From positions 1 through 51,557 of IMG/VR virus record IMGVR_UViG_3300008110_000439: a stretch of DNA of 51,557 bases. One strand, 5' to 3'. This document shows positions 21,044 to 28,638 of this stretch, piece by piece; position 1 is the first letter of the stretch; every line of letters begins with the position of its first letter. Position numbers and translations under genes: made by a program. The stretch is from a virus. The notes beneath the pieces were generated by a model that saw only the letters and a program-made list of their open reading frames with translations, had not been told where the DNA came from and did no database searches.

Positions 21044-21311
21044 CGCGAATGAGATCCCAATGAAGTTGGGACATCCACCAAAGCCATACAGGTGAGTGCG
21101 CTTTACTGATGTTGCAATCGAGGCAGGCTGGAACGCAATTTTCCGGTGATGTGGCTCCGCCCTTTGCCTTAGGCCTTACGTGATCGATGGTTGTGGCGTA
21201 GGTGCCACAGTAGGCACAGGTATGGTCCCAAGCGGAGAAGATTGAGGCTCTGAACTTTTGCCTAGTGGCTTTTTTGCTAAGCAGATGCGTGCCATCAATC
21301 TGATGCTCCAT
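20916..21311 (-). CDS. HNH endonuclease
   Basis: 131 residues. HNH core: CAYCGTYATTIDHVRPKAKG (about 35-54), then ENCVPACLDCNISKAHSP, so the two CxxC knuckles and the central DH are present. A Trp-rich extension follows (WLWWMSQLHWDL). Free-standing HNH nucleases in phages act as homing enzymes or in packaging; with a terminase at the other end of this operon, packaging help is possible but unsupported. The C-terminal 43 codons overlap the rightward 65-aa frame. Confidence 0.8.
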   Translation of the reverse strand: MEHQIDGTHLLSKKATRQKFRASIFSAWDHTCAYCGTYATTIDHVRPKAKGGATSPENCVPACLDCNISKAHSPVWLWWMSQLHWDLIRAKRLYDWIRPVDSPSDARYRSEPAISHWNTDLLHHQDYNSCT

Positions 21312-21471
21312 GGACGGGAAGCATGTAGGTGTCTATCTCTATGTCAATGATGTCGTCGTCGCTCTTAAAGCACTCGCTTATGCGCGCGTAAACGTCGCCC
21401 GCAATGTTGTCGGGCTCCTGGGCCGTCTCTAGGTAGAACTTACCTCGTATCTCGATGAGGTAGCGCTCCAT
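21295..21471 (-). CDS. small hypothetical protein, 58 aa
   Basis: ATG 21471 to TGA 21295. Sequence: MERYLIEIRGKFYLETAQEP, then AGDVYARISECFKSDDDIID and IEIDTYMLPV: a beta-alpha-beta plan. It overlaps the HNH gene start by 17 bp and follows the dCTP deaminase-like gene by 28 bp. Function unknown. Confidence 0.6.
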   Translation of the reverse strand: MERYLIEIRGKFYLETAQEPDNIAGDVYARISECFKSDDDIIDIEIDTYMLPVHGASD

Positions 21472-21499
21472 GGAGGAGAGACGGCTGATATAAGCCTAG

Positions 21500-22024
21500 C
21501 TAGGCCGACTGCTGCCAACTCGGCATCACGCGGGTTTGATTGTTGTAATGACCTGTAAGTGCGTAGTCTAGTGTCGGCTTACTGGACATAAGCAGGAATA
21601 CCATTTGACCTATTAGAAGGCCAGGGTAAAGGGGTAGATTATGGTATGTGCGGTTATTTTTTAGTTCCAATGTGAGCTTACTGCCAGTCCAATTGCAGTC
21701 AGCGAAGCCTGCATGGCTATGCTCATAACCTTCGCGCGCACGAGAAGACTTAAGACAGAATATTCCGCAAATGTCTTCGGGCATAATGAAGACCTCTTCC
21801 GTTTCAGCTAAGAGGAATTCTCCCGGTGCTAGGTAGTAAGGCTTCTGCTTAGTGCAGTGACTTATGTCGAGCAGTTGCAGCTCTGGAGTGTGGCTTACCT
21901 CGACCATTAGGTGCGCACCAAGGCGCAGATCAAGGGAGGCGGGATTTAAGAGGGCTTCCTCGAAAGGAGTGACCATAGCCTCGTCACAGCAAAGGCGCTT
22001 AATTTCGTCGTCGTGCAGAATCAC
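21500..22024 (-). CDS. dcd: dCTP deaminase / dUTPase-like protein
   Basis: 174 residues. Family landmarks in order: NPASLDLRLG; LAPGEFLLAETEEVFIMPED; FCLKSSRAREGYEHSHAGFA then DCNWTGSKLTLELKN, where the Glu of TLELKN is the usual catalytic residue; and PLYPGLLIGQMVFLLMSS. By family it deaminates dCTP to dUTP (or also hydrolyses dUTP in the bifunctional form), feeding thymidylate synthesis. It sits between the endolysin gene and a 58-aa gene. Confidence 0.85.
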   Translation of the reverse strand: MILHDDEIKRLCCDEAMVTPFEEALLNPASLDLRLGAHLMVEVSHTPELQLLDISHCTKQKPYYLAPGEFLLAETEEVFIMPEDICGIFCLKSSRAREGYEHSHAGFADCNWTGSKLTLELKNNRTYHNLPLYPGLLIGQMVFLLMSSKPTLDYALTGHYNNQTRVMPSWQQSA

Positions 22025-22042
22025 AAGTTTAAGCGCGTAAGC

Positions 22043-23110
22043 TTAGTAGTCCCATTGTACCTTAGGTCTACCAGTTCGGATACCGGTATGGATGAATCCC
22101 TTGGGTGCGCCTAGGCCTGTGCTATAGGGCCAGTTTTTAACGCACCAGTCCTGTAGTTTATAAATGTCTACGCCCTCGATATACCAGTCCACAGCCCCGA
22201 CATTGGGGGCGTTGTACAGGTGCTCCGAGTTGCTGGCCCCGCCAACAGAATCGTTGATGGCCTTAGGCCTGTAACCACTCGTAATAATCACAGGTTTATT
22301 ACCGAAGGCGGTGCGGGCGCGTTCTAGAAAAGCCGCAAGTTCGGCAGCAGTATCAATTTGATGCTGGACCGTAAAGCGGCGTGCCTCTTGGCCTAGGGCA
22401 AATTCGCTTAAGGTAATGTGAGGAGTTAGGTGAGCAGTAAAAGGAGAGTTGGGCGTCAGACGACCTGGCTGCTGTGTAACTTTGGGTGCTTGTTGCGTAC
22501 CAAGGAACAGGCTTAGTTCAGCAGCACGACGGCGGACTAGGCCCGGCAGCACTTTGCCATCACCTTTGTTCCATTTCGGCAGCTCTTCCGCAGCCACTTT
22601 GCCGGGGACCTCGCCAGCTAGAAGACGCTTGCGTAGTGTCGATTCTTCGACCGCACCAAGGCCCACGTTGTAGGCCCAGCTAATTAGGGCAGCTTGCTGA
22701 TTAGTGGGAAACTTAGCAAGTGGAGGAATTAGCTGAAACAGCCGCTTAGCGTAAGTACTTTGTACTTGTGCGCTTAGTAGTTGTTCGGCTTTTTCTTTGC
22801 TTACCTTATCGCCTAAGCGAACGGAGCGGCCGTCAAGGATTGTGGTGCCGTAGCCAATGGTGGGGATGCCGGCTGGGCAGATGTAGGCGTCCAGGCGCAA
22901 GCCCTCGAATTCGCGAATCAACTTGAGCGCCGGTTCGAGCCAGGCTGGATCGGGAGATGCCTTGACTGGAGGTGCAGCACGAAACAGTTCTAGGAATTCC
23001 GTCTGCTGCTCAGCGCTTAGCCAAGCCCAGGCTGCGTTCCAGGCAGCTATTTGGTGTGGTTGGGGGGCTTGCTTGTCGGTCCACTTGGCAGCTGTCAGAA
23101 AGTTGCTCAT
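22043..23110 (-). CDS. endolysin: GH24 lysozyme plus M15 peptidase
   Basis: 355 residues. After a 50-residue Trp-rich N-terminal extension (KWTDKQAPQPHQIAAWNAAW), a T4-lysozyme-type domain (about 58-205) has the catalytic Glu in REFEGLRL (E69) and GIPTIGYGTTILDG. The C-terminal part (about 225-355) is M15-like: IITSGYRPKAINDSVGGAS then SEHLYNAPNVGAVDWYIEGV and GFIHTGI, giving the zinc ligands His, Asp, His. It would cut both the glycan and the peptide of host peptidoglycan. Next to small membrane proteins that could be holins. Confidence 0.9.
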   Translation of the reverse strand: MSNFLTAAKWTDKQAPQPHQIAAWNAAWAWLSAEQQTEFLELFRAAPPVKASPDPAWLEPALKLIREFEGLRLDAYICPAGIPTIGYGTTILDGRSVRLGDKVSKEKAEQLLSAQVQSTYAKRLFQLIPPLAKFPTNQQAALISWAYNVGLGAVEESTLRKRLLAGEVPGKVAAEELPKWNKGDGKVLPGLVRRRAAELSLFLGTQQAPKVTQQPGRLTPNSPFTAHLTPHITLSEFALGQEARRFTVQHQIDTAAELAAFLERARTAFGNKPVIITSGYRPKAINDSVGGASNSEHLYNAPNVGAVDWYIEGVDIYKLQDWCVKNWPYSTGLGAPKGFIHTGIRTGRPKVQWDY

Positions 23111-23370
23111 CGGTGGCTTAAGGCAGCTTTGATGGGGTCATAGGCCAGTACCACAAGGTCCAGCATGTCCTTATTTAACTTTCCGCCCGTGCTTTTAACA
23201 ATGGCGCTGCTTATTGCACTTTGCACGACAGAAGGTGGGGCCTGGTTCATAAGCAACTTTGGCACCTCTGCGTCGAGTTGCTTGTAGATCTTGGGTAGCG
23301 CTTGCTCTAGGGCTTTGTCCATAGCCAACTTAAGCAGCACTTTGGCTAGGCGGATAAGTAGATGCTTCAT
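23107..23370 (-). CDS. small protein of the lysis region, 87 aa
   Basis: ATG 23370; ATGA overlap with the endolysin. A basic amphipathic N-terminal helix (MKHLLIRLAKVLLKLAMDKA) and further helices (LLMNQAPPSVVQSAISSAIV). It could be a membrane-active accessory lysis protein, but no typical holin transmembrane pattern is present. Confidence 0.65.
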   Translation of the reverse strand: MKHLLIRLAKVLLKLAMDKALEQALPKIYKQLDAEVPKLLMNQAPPSVVQSAISSAIVKSTGGKLNKDMLDLVVLAYDPIKAALSHR

Positions 23371-23372
23371 GG

Positions 23373-23627
23373 TCAGTCGGCCTTCCTACTAAGGCTAATC
23401 AGTGTGGTGAGTACGCCCATCAAAACGGTGACGGTACGAGCATCAACGTCGTTGCAGCCCAGTGGTGCGGGGTCAATATTGGCGCCATCGGCAGTACCAC
23501 TGTATTTGGCGTACCAGGGCCAGACCTGAGGGAGGACGTAGAAGCGACAGGCACCCCACTGCAGGATGGCGACCAAGGTGAGCACTCCGGCTACACCGAC
23601 AATTGACCTCCACAGCCAATTAGGCAT
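23373..23627 (-). CDS. holin-like membrane protein, 84 aa
   Basis: ATG 23627. Begins with a hydrophobic segment (LWRSIVGVAGVLTLVAILQW) and ends with a second one (TVTVLMGVLTTLISL) before a charged tail (SRKAD). Two transmembrane helices near an endolysin gene fit a holin, or a spanin-like accessory. Cysteines at 27 and 58 could link the loop. Overlaps the previous gene by one base. Confidence 0.65.
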   Translation of the reverse strand: MPNWLWRSIVGVAGVLTLVAILQWGACRFYVLPQVWPWYAKYSGTADGANIDPAPLGCNDVDARTVTVLMGVLTTLISLSRKAD

Positions 23628-23890
23628 CAGCGAACCTGTGCAGAGGGGCTGTGCTCAAAATGCAGTTTGGGTGAAGCGGCGTTGATAGCGAAGGGAATAA
23701 GGAAGCTCAAACCGATGGCGAGACCTACGCCGATAGCTACCCGGGTTTCAATTTCGCGGAGGCGGGAGAACACAGCAGCCATATCGCCGCGTTTTTCGCT
23801 GAGTTGGATCAGCACAGTTTCGAGCTTGCCCTCTAAAGAACCAAGCTTGTGGTAAATGTCCCCATGCGAGACATCATCTGCTGGTGGCAT
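23627..23890 (-). CDS. coiled-coil plus transmembrane protein, 87 aa (lysis region)
   Basis: ATG 23890 is preferred to a TTG at 23923, which overlaps the upstream gene. A coiled-coil part (DIYHKLGSLEGKLETVLIQL) is followed by a helix (VFSRLREIETRVA) and one strong transmembrane segment (IGVGLAIGLSFLIPFAIN). This layout resembles phage holin-accessory/hemolysin XhlA-like proteins. Topology: N-terminal coiled coil in the cytoplasm, likely. Confidence 0.7.
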   Translation of the reverse strand: MPPADDVSHGDIYHKLGSLEGKLETVLIQLSEKRGDMAAVFSRLREIETRVAIGVGLAIGLSFLIPFAINAASPKLHFEHSPSAQVR

Positions 23891-23916
23891 GGGGATAATT
23901 ACGCCTCGGTAGTAGC

Positions 23917-24117
23917 CTAGCAATCCACAGCGTCAGCATATTCGGGCTGGGTTTTGAGCCAGGCGTAGCCGATGGCTAGCGGGTTGTCGCCGGGCTGTAG
24001 TTCGCTGGTGGGTGCGAACACTGTGCGGTCGTAGACCGGGCTGGCATTCTCGTTGCGGGCATCAGCGTTGGCGTAATGCGAAACCTGCATCAGCGTCTGC
24101 TCTTTGTCGCAGCGCAT
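23917..24117 (-). CDS. small hypothetical protein, 66 aa
   Basis: ATG 24117; an internal ATG nine codons later (MQVSHYANADARNENASPVY) may be the true start. Reads TVFAPTSELQPGDNPLAIGY then AWLKTQPEYADAVDC. Its position between fibre and holin genes suggests a fibre-assembly or lysis accessory. No family recognised. Confidence 0.6.
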   Translation of the reverse strand: MRCDKEQTLMQVSHYANADARNENASPVYDRTVFAPTSELQPGDNPLAIGYAWLKTQPEYADAVDC

Positions 24118-24148
24118 CAGGGTGATGCGGAAATTATGGGTGCGTGAC

Positions 24149-25243
24149 CTAGAAGGTCATTTCGACAGTATCTAGTCTACATACCCACCTGATAGGAGTC
24201 GCAGCTGCCCCATACGCATAAACCTCTAAACAGTTTAAGGTTGAATTTAGACCCAAACCCACGTACCAATTTACGGTATTGGTATCGCCGTGTGTTTTGT
24301 TGACTTGCGCAGGAGACATTATGGTTATGCTGCCCAAAGTGGACCCACATTTCACAACTACTTCAAAACTCCAGCGGGCAGCGTCGCCCCCATCGGTGAC
24401 ACCAGCGATTACGTCACCGCGTACTGAGTACAAGCTATTCAGTGGCACGGTTAATTGATTGCTGGACGATGGAGAGCTTGTATTAGATTTTAACAACATT
24501 GGAGTAGAATCTGTGGTTTGTCCTCCGAGAACTAGTGTTGCCGTTTGTGAGGTGCCATAGTTATATGACCCAAGCGGATTTGCACTCGCTGGATTAACGC
24601 AATAGCCTACAATGCCGCGCGTTGTTCCATAAACTCCTCCTACCACAGCAGAAGCTTCACTATTTGCAAGGTGTGCCTCTCCGCCAATGACAACAGCTTT
24701 GTCGGCTGTTATTTGGCTGGATGAGCCGCCAACGCACGTCGAGTAGAGTCCACTGACATAGTTGCCGTAACCAATAGCTACTGACGCAAAATTACTTGCC
24801 GTACACCCGTCTCCATAACTAAGTGATACCATCCCAGAAGAAATATTATACTGACCTCCGATAATGGAGGACGCAAAACCGCTTGCTGAGTTATATCTAC
24901 CCCCGAGGATACTGGCATAGTCTCCGGTTGCCGCTTCAGTTCCTAACCAGCGGCTTTTTTGAAAGTCTGTCGCGTATTCTCCCCTCTTGTTGCCGCCTGT
25001 AGCTGTTCCGTCGGGTACTTGCGCTAGTGTTGCACCGGTACCCTTTGCAGCAAGTGCAACATCAAGGTTGCTGTAGCTCGCGTCAGTAGCAGTTAAGGCA
25101 TCAACTGGTCTCGTGTTATTGGGTGAGGCGGTACCTTCACTTTCGACAAAATGGGTGAGACCTCCTCCTGCAAAGTTGGGTAAGTTAAGTGTGCCAGTTG
25201 TTGCTGTAATGGTGTCTGTCTTGTGGTTGATGTTGATAGCCAT
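24149..25243 (-). CDS. tail fibre with YadA-head-like repeats, 364 aa (paralogue 2)
   Basis: N-terminal: DVALAAKGTGATLAQVPDGT then GGNKRGEYATDFQKSR (about 57-97). Middle (about 100-215): repeats of the SASGFASSIIGGQYN kind with a near-14-residue period (GG-x-x-N-x-A-S), as in the left-handed beta-roll head of YadA adhesins. The C-terminal domain has VIAGVTDGGDAARWSFEVVV and ends IRWVCRLDTVEMTF. It shares layout and end with the next fibre gene. Part of the gene is AT-richer than its ends, which suggests exchange of receptor-binding DNA. Confidence 0.8.
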   Translation of the reverse strand: MAININHKTDTITATTGTLNLPNFAGGGLTHFVESEGTASPNNTRPVDALTATDASYSNLDVALAAKGTGATLAQVPDGTATGGNKRGEYATDFQKSRWLGTEAATGDYASILGGRYNSASGFASSIIGGQYNISSGMVSLSYGDGCTASNFASVAIGYGNYVSGLYSTCVGGSSSQITADKAVVIGGEAHLANSEASAVVGGVYGTTRGIVGYCVNPASANPLGSYNYGTSQTATLVLGGQTTDSTPMLLKSNTSSPSSSNQLTVPLNSLYSVRGDVIAGVTDGGDAARWSFEVVVKCGSTLGSITIMSPAQVNKTHGDTNTVNWYVGLGLNSTLNCLEVYAYGAAATPIRWVCRLDTVEMTF

Positions 25244-26436
25244 CAGTAGGTCATCTCCGTAGTGTTGATTTTGCAGACCCAGCGGATTGTGGTGGCTGCT
25301 GCGCCTGTGACGGTGACGGCAATGCCGCCATTGGTGGTGTCAGCGGTGACGGCAACGGTCCAAGCGGTAGCGCCGGTGTCATAGGCAATGCGATCCAAAA
25401 CGACCGTGCCCACGACGGCGGTACTAGCAGCGGTGGCGCCGCGCTTGATCGCGCCTTTGAAGTTCCATGCGGCTGTATCACCAGCACCGGTCACGCCAGC
25501 GATCACCTCACCCGAGAAGCTGTAGGCGCTGTTATTGGGAAGGATGACTTGGTTGGTGGTGCCTGCGGCGCTGGTGTTGCTGGTGAGGACTGTTGCGGTG
25601 GCGTCAGTGGTTTGGCGGCCTAGGAGAAGGAGGGCAGATTGGGTGACGCCACCAGTAGAAGCAATAGGTGCGTTGCAAGCGGCAAAAACGTGATAGCCCG
25701 TAATTTGTCGAGAAAGTCCAAATCTTCCTCCAGGAATTACACTATATATTCCGTTTGCGAGATTTTCCGATCCTCCGCCAACGGTTGATGAATTAAAAGA
25801 AGCAGTATTGCTAAAACCTCCCGCAACCGTTGTATATGCGTTGCTTGCCAAATTGCTTTGTCCACCCCCCACAAACGAATACTGCCCACTCGCCGTATTG
25901 GTGCTCCCCCCGCACACCGTTGCGTGGGTGCCGGTTTGAGCAACGTTGTTGAAGCCGCCGCCGACGAAGCTGTAGTTGCTTGAGGCGGTGTTACTTGCGC
26001 CGCTGCCGACGAAGCTGTAGGTACCAGAGGCAAGGTTGCTAGTACCTCCGGCAACAGTTGCATACGAGGCACTGGCAGTGTTTCTTTCGCCACCGCCAAC
26101 AGTGGGAGCAAATGCTGCGGCTGTAGAAGCAGTGTTGTATGAGCCACCAGCAATAGTTGCGTTTCTTGCAGACGCAACTTGCGAAGCGGTATCCCGCACC
26201 TTTTGCCAATCTGTCGCGCCAGTGCCACGCTTGTTGCCACCAACAATGGTTTCATCCGGCACCTGAGCCAGCGTTGCGCCTGTGCCTTTGGCCACCAGTG
26301 CGATGTCAGCGTTAGCCACACCAACTGGCGCTTCGCTGATCGCCGTCACCGGCACCGCACTATTTACGCCGCTGTTGAACAGCCTGGCAACAATCCGCAG
26401 TGACGATGACGCCCAGCCGACTGGGTTCAGGTTCAT
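25243..26436 (-). CDS. tail fibre with YadA-head-like repeats, 397 aa (paralogue 1)
   Basis: Repeats of NTASASYATVAGGTSNLASG and NTASGQYSFVGGGQSNLASN (about 105-240) with a 14-residue period give a YadA-like left-handed beta-roll, trimeric in known cases. N-terminal block DIALVAKGTGATLAQVPDET and C-terminal VIAGVTGAGDTAAWNFKGAI, IRWVCKINTTEMTY match the next gene. It starts 4 bp inside the previous gene's stop. A likely host-binding fibre. Confidence 0.85.
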   Translation of the reverse strand: MNLNPVGWASSSLRIVARLFNSGVNSAVPVTAISEAPVGVANADIALVAKGTGATLAQVPDETIVGGNKRGTGATDWQKVRDTASQVASARNATIAGGSYNTASTAAAFAPTVGGGERNTASASYATVAGGTSNLASGTYSFVGSGASNTASSNYSFVGGGFNNVAQTGTHATVCGGSTNTASGQYSFVGGGQSNLASNAYTTVAGGFSNTASFNSSTVGGGSENLANGIYSVIPGGRFGLSRQITGYHVFAACNAPIASTGGVTQSALLLLGRQTTDATATVLTSNTSAAGTTNQVILPNNSAYSFSGEVIAGVTGAGDTAAWNFKGAIKRGATAASTAVVGTVVLDRIAYDTGATAWTVAVTADTTNGGIAVTVTGAAATTIRWVCKINTTEMTY

Positions 26437-26834
26437 GTCAGGTCACCCCCGAACGCCAGCACACGCACCGTACCGGTGGTGGGTGCAACCGTGATCGTGG
26501 CACCAAGCTTGTAGTTTGCGTTAGGTAGCACCAGATCGGTGTAGGCCGTCACCAGGCGGTAAGCCTTGACGGTGTTGCTACCGGTCGCGGCGCTGATCGT
26601 GATCTGATCGAACAGGTCCCAGTTGGCGCCGCCGTTAGGAGACAGAAACAAGTTGACAAGCGATGCCACTGTGGTCGCGGTGCCCTGCACGTTGACGCTC
26701 AGAATCCTGGTGCCAGCCGAGGCGCCAACAATCAGATCGCTGATCGTGCCGGTGCCATCGGTGGCGGTGTTTGCCGTGCTAAGCGATAGGCGGCCGATGC
26801 GTGGCGTGGAGATGAAGGCGGGTGAAGCAGCCAT
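26433..26834 (-). CDS. virion protein, 133 aa (tail fibre connector)
   Basis: ATG 26834. Begins MAASPAFISTPRIGRLSLST and continues GTGTISDLIVGASAGTRILS, then a beta-rich run (LPNANYKLGATITVAPTTGT). The sequence looks like a small beta-sandwich that would sit between fibres. Coupled to the next gene by a TGACATG overlap. No family recognised. Confidence 0.7.
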   Translation of the reverse strand: MAASPAFISTPRIGRLSLSTANTATDGTGTISDLIVGASAGTRILSVNVQGTATTVASLVNLFLSPNGGANWDLFDQITISAATGSNTVKAYRLVTAYTDLVLPNANYKLGATITVAPTTGTVRVLAFGGDLT

Positions 26835-26837
26835 GGC

Positions 26838-27038
26838 TCAGATGCAGTTGCTGTTGAGGTAAAGGTTGTCACCAACGGAGCTGCCACCTCCGCCGGCAGT
26901 GCCGATCTCCACCATCGCGCCAGCGGCGTTCTTGATGTACAGCTTGCCGGCCGTTTTGTCCCACGCAGGTTCACCAACGGCAAATGATCCTGCAGATGGG
27001 GTGGTGGTGCCCTGCCGTAGCAGGATAGTGTTGGCCAT
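26838..27038 (-). CDS. small fibre-attachment-like protein, 66 aa
   Basis: Begins MANTILLRQGTTTPSAGSFA and continues VGEPAWDKTAGKLYIKNAAG. The 'GEPAWDKTAGKLYIKNA' block is typical of phage fibre N-terminal/minor tail domains. Its ATG overlaps the previous stop (TGATG), with a GGAGG Shine-Dalgarno encoded by the end of the upstream gene. Confidence 0.75.
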   Translation of the reverse strand: MANTILLRQGTTTPSAGSFAVGEPAWDKTAGKLYIKNAAGAMVEIGTAGGGGSSVGDNLYLNSNCI

Positions 27039-28366
27039 CAGAATGTGCCTCCGTCAATCGTTGCGTTGGGACTTAGGTAATCGGTGCCATCAACCGCTGC
27101 GGTGAAAGCGGAGGTGCCGTTGCCCTTGAGGATGCCGGTCAAAGTGGTGGCGCCGGTGCCCCCGTAGGCGACGGTCAGAGTGCTGCCGTTCCAGGTACCA
27201 GTTGTAATAGTGCCCAGCGTGGTAATGCTGGTTTGACCGACGTAGGTAGGGGCAATGTCAACGCCAGAACCGCTGACGCTGATCCGGTTACTTGTACCGC
27301 TGACCGAGAAGGTGTTGCCGGTCAGGCCCAGGCCGTTACCAGCCAGGTAAGTGCCAGCCCCCGAGAATTGCGCAAAGGCGACCGAGGTGCTGCCCAAGGT
27401 GCCGCCGGGGTCAGCGGTACAAACCCAGCCAGTGTCGCCGTTGACAGTGCCTTGCTCGACAAAGGTGAAGGCCGAGATGAACTCAGCCCAGGCATCCATG
27501 TCGGTGGATCGGGTCCAGGCGCCAGCCGCAACGATGTAGATGCCGTTCTGGCTGGCGGTGCTCTGGTTCTTGACCAGAACACGGTCGCCGGCAATCACGC
27601 TGATGCCGTCGATCGTCTGCGTGGCGGACAGGGTGATGCTTGCCGTGGTTGCCACCCTCACCGAGCTCTTCACGTCAAGGCCCTGGGCCACCGAGTCGAC
27701 GTACCCCTTGTTTGCCGCGTCGCTATCGGCCGTACAAAGCGCCAGGTTGGTGATTTTCTGGCTGTTGGCGGACACTGCGGCGGTGGGCGCCGCCATCTGA
27801 TCCAGACGGCTGGTGCGAACCTGGGTGTCGAAGTCGCTGATCTTGGCGGCGGTCAGCGTCGGGATGTCGGTCGCGCTGAGGGTGGTGCCGCTGGTGGCAC
27901 GCCCCTTAGCGTCGACGGTCACTTTGGTGTAAGTTCCGGCCGTGACACCACTGTTGGCCAGGGTCAACGTGACTGAGGTGCTGCCAGAGCCAGTCGCATC
28001 ACCCGTGAAGGTGATGTTCTGGTTGCCGGTGATGTACAACTGAGCCTTAACAAAGGCTGTGGTGGCGACCTTGGTGCTGTTGTCAGCAGTGAGCTGTGTT
28101 GAGGCAGTGGCGGTCGCGCCCGTGAGATCAACACTGCCCGTGAAGGTCTTATTACCGGAGACTGTCTGTGCGCTGCTTAGGGTTAAAAAGGCCCCTGAGC
28201 CGGCGATTGCTGGGGTAGTTGTCGCAGTGCCACCAGCACCGCCGGTGCCTTTGCCGTAGTAGAGGACATCATCGACCTCGTTGTAGGCGAGCTCGGCGTT
28301 GTCCAACGATGTGGGAGCACCGGGTGCGCCGCTGGTCCGTCGTTTAATGCGAAGTGTGTTGGCCAT
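27038..28366 (-). CDS. tail fibre protein, 442 aa
   Basis: N-terminus LRIKRRTSGAPGAPTSLDNA, then ELAYNEVDDVLYYGKG; a helical/coiled region (VSGNKTFTGSVDLTG); then DSDAANKGYVDSVAQGLDVK and a beta domain (NGIYIVAAGAWTRSTDMDAW). The last third repeats beta motifs and ends YLSPNATIDGGTF. Such proteins are side or tail fibres, with the N-terminus joining the tail and the C-terminus contacting the host. The gene ends in the xDGGxF motif whose codons supply the GGAGG of the next gene. Confidence 0.85.
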   Translation of the reverse strand: MANTLRIKRRTSGAPGAPTSLDNAELAYNEVDDVLYYGKGTGGAGGTATTTPAIAGSGAFLTLSSAQTVSGNKTFTGSVDLTGATATASTQLTADNSTKVATTAFVKAQLYITGNQNITFTGDATGSGSTSVTLTLANSGVTAGTYTKVTVDAKGRATSGTTLSATDIPTLTAAKISDFDTQVRTSRLDQMAAPTAAVSANSQKITNLALCTADSDAANKGYVDSVAQGLDVKSSVRVATTASITLSATQTIDGISVIAGDRVLVKNQSTASQNGIYIVAAGAWTRSTDMDAWAEFISAFTFVEQGTVNGDTGWVCTADPGGTLGSTSVAFAQFSGAGTYLAGNGLGLTGNTFSVSGTSNRISVSGSGVDIAPTYVGQTSITTLGTITTGTWNGSTLTVAYGGTGATTLTGILKGNGTSAFTAAVDGTDYLSPNATIDGGTF

Positions 28367-28638
28367 CAGAAGTTGCCTCCGTCAGCGAGGGTGGGGACGG
28401 TCCAGGTTGAATCCGCTTTGAAAACGGCGGAAGCGGCGTCGTAGTACACGATGCTTTTGTCTATTTTACTGACTTCATCAACCACAAGACCGCCTGGGCC
28501 AGTAGGGCCAGTAGGGCCTTGCGGTCCAACTGTGACTGCAGTGACGGTTGAAGTTACGGGGACAGTTACTACGGTGCTGCTGCCGTTTTCGGTGACGGTG
28601 ACGGTATTGGTTACGGCACTGACGTTGACGGTGGTCAT
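28366..28638 (-). CDS. collagen-like fibre protein, 90 aa
   Basis: Beta-rich N-terminal half (VSAVTNTVTVTENGSSTVVT), then a short Gly-x-Pro triplet run (GPQGPTGPTGPGG) and a C-terminal half (DKSIVYYDAASAVFKADSTW). The end DGGNF is the same motif as in the next gene. Collagen-like triplets trimerise fibres. TGATG overlap with the next ATG. Confidence 0.75.
   Translation of the reverse strand: MTTVNVSAVTNTVTVTENGSSTVVTVPVTSTVTAVTVGPQGPTGPTGPGGLVVDEVSKIDKSIVYYDAASAVFKADSTWTVPTLADGGNF

Noticed and set aside
27233-27976. 247-codon rightward frame over the tail fibre gene
   Set aside because: Antisense to a well supported fibre gene, with a Gly/Val/Arg-rich composition caused by GC-rich fibre codons.
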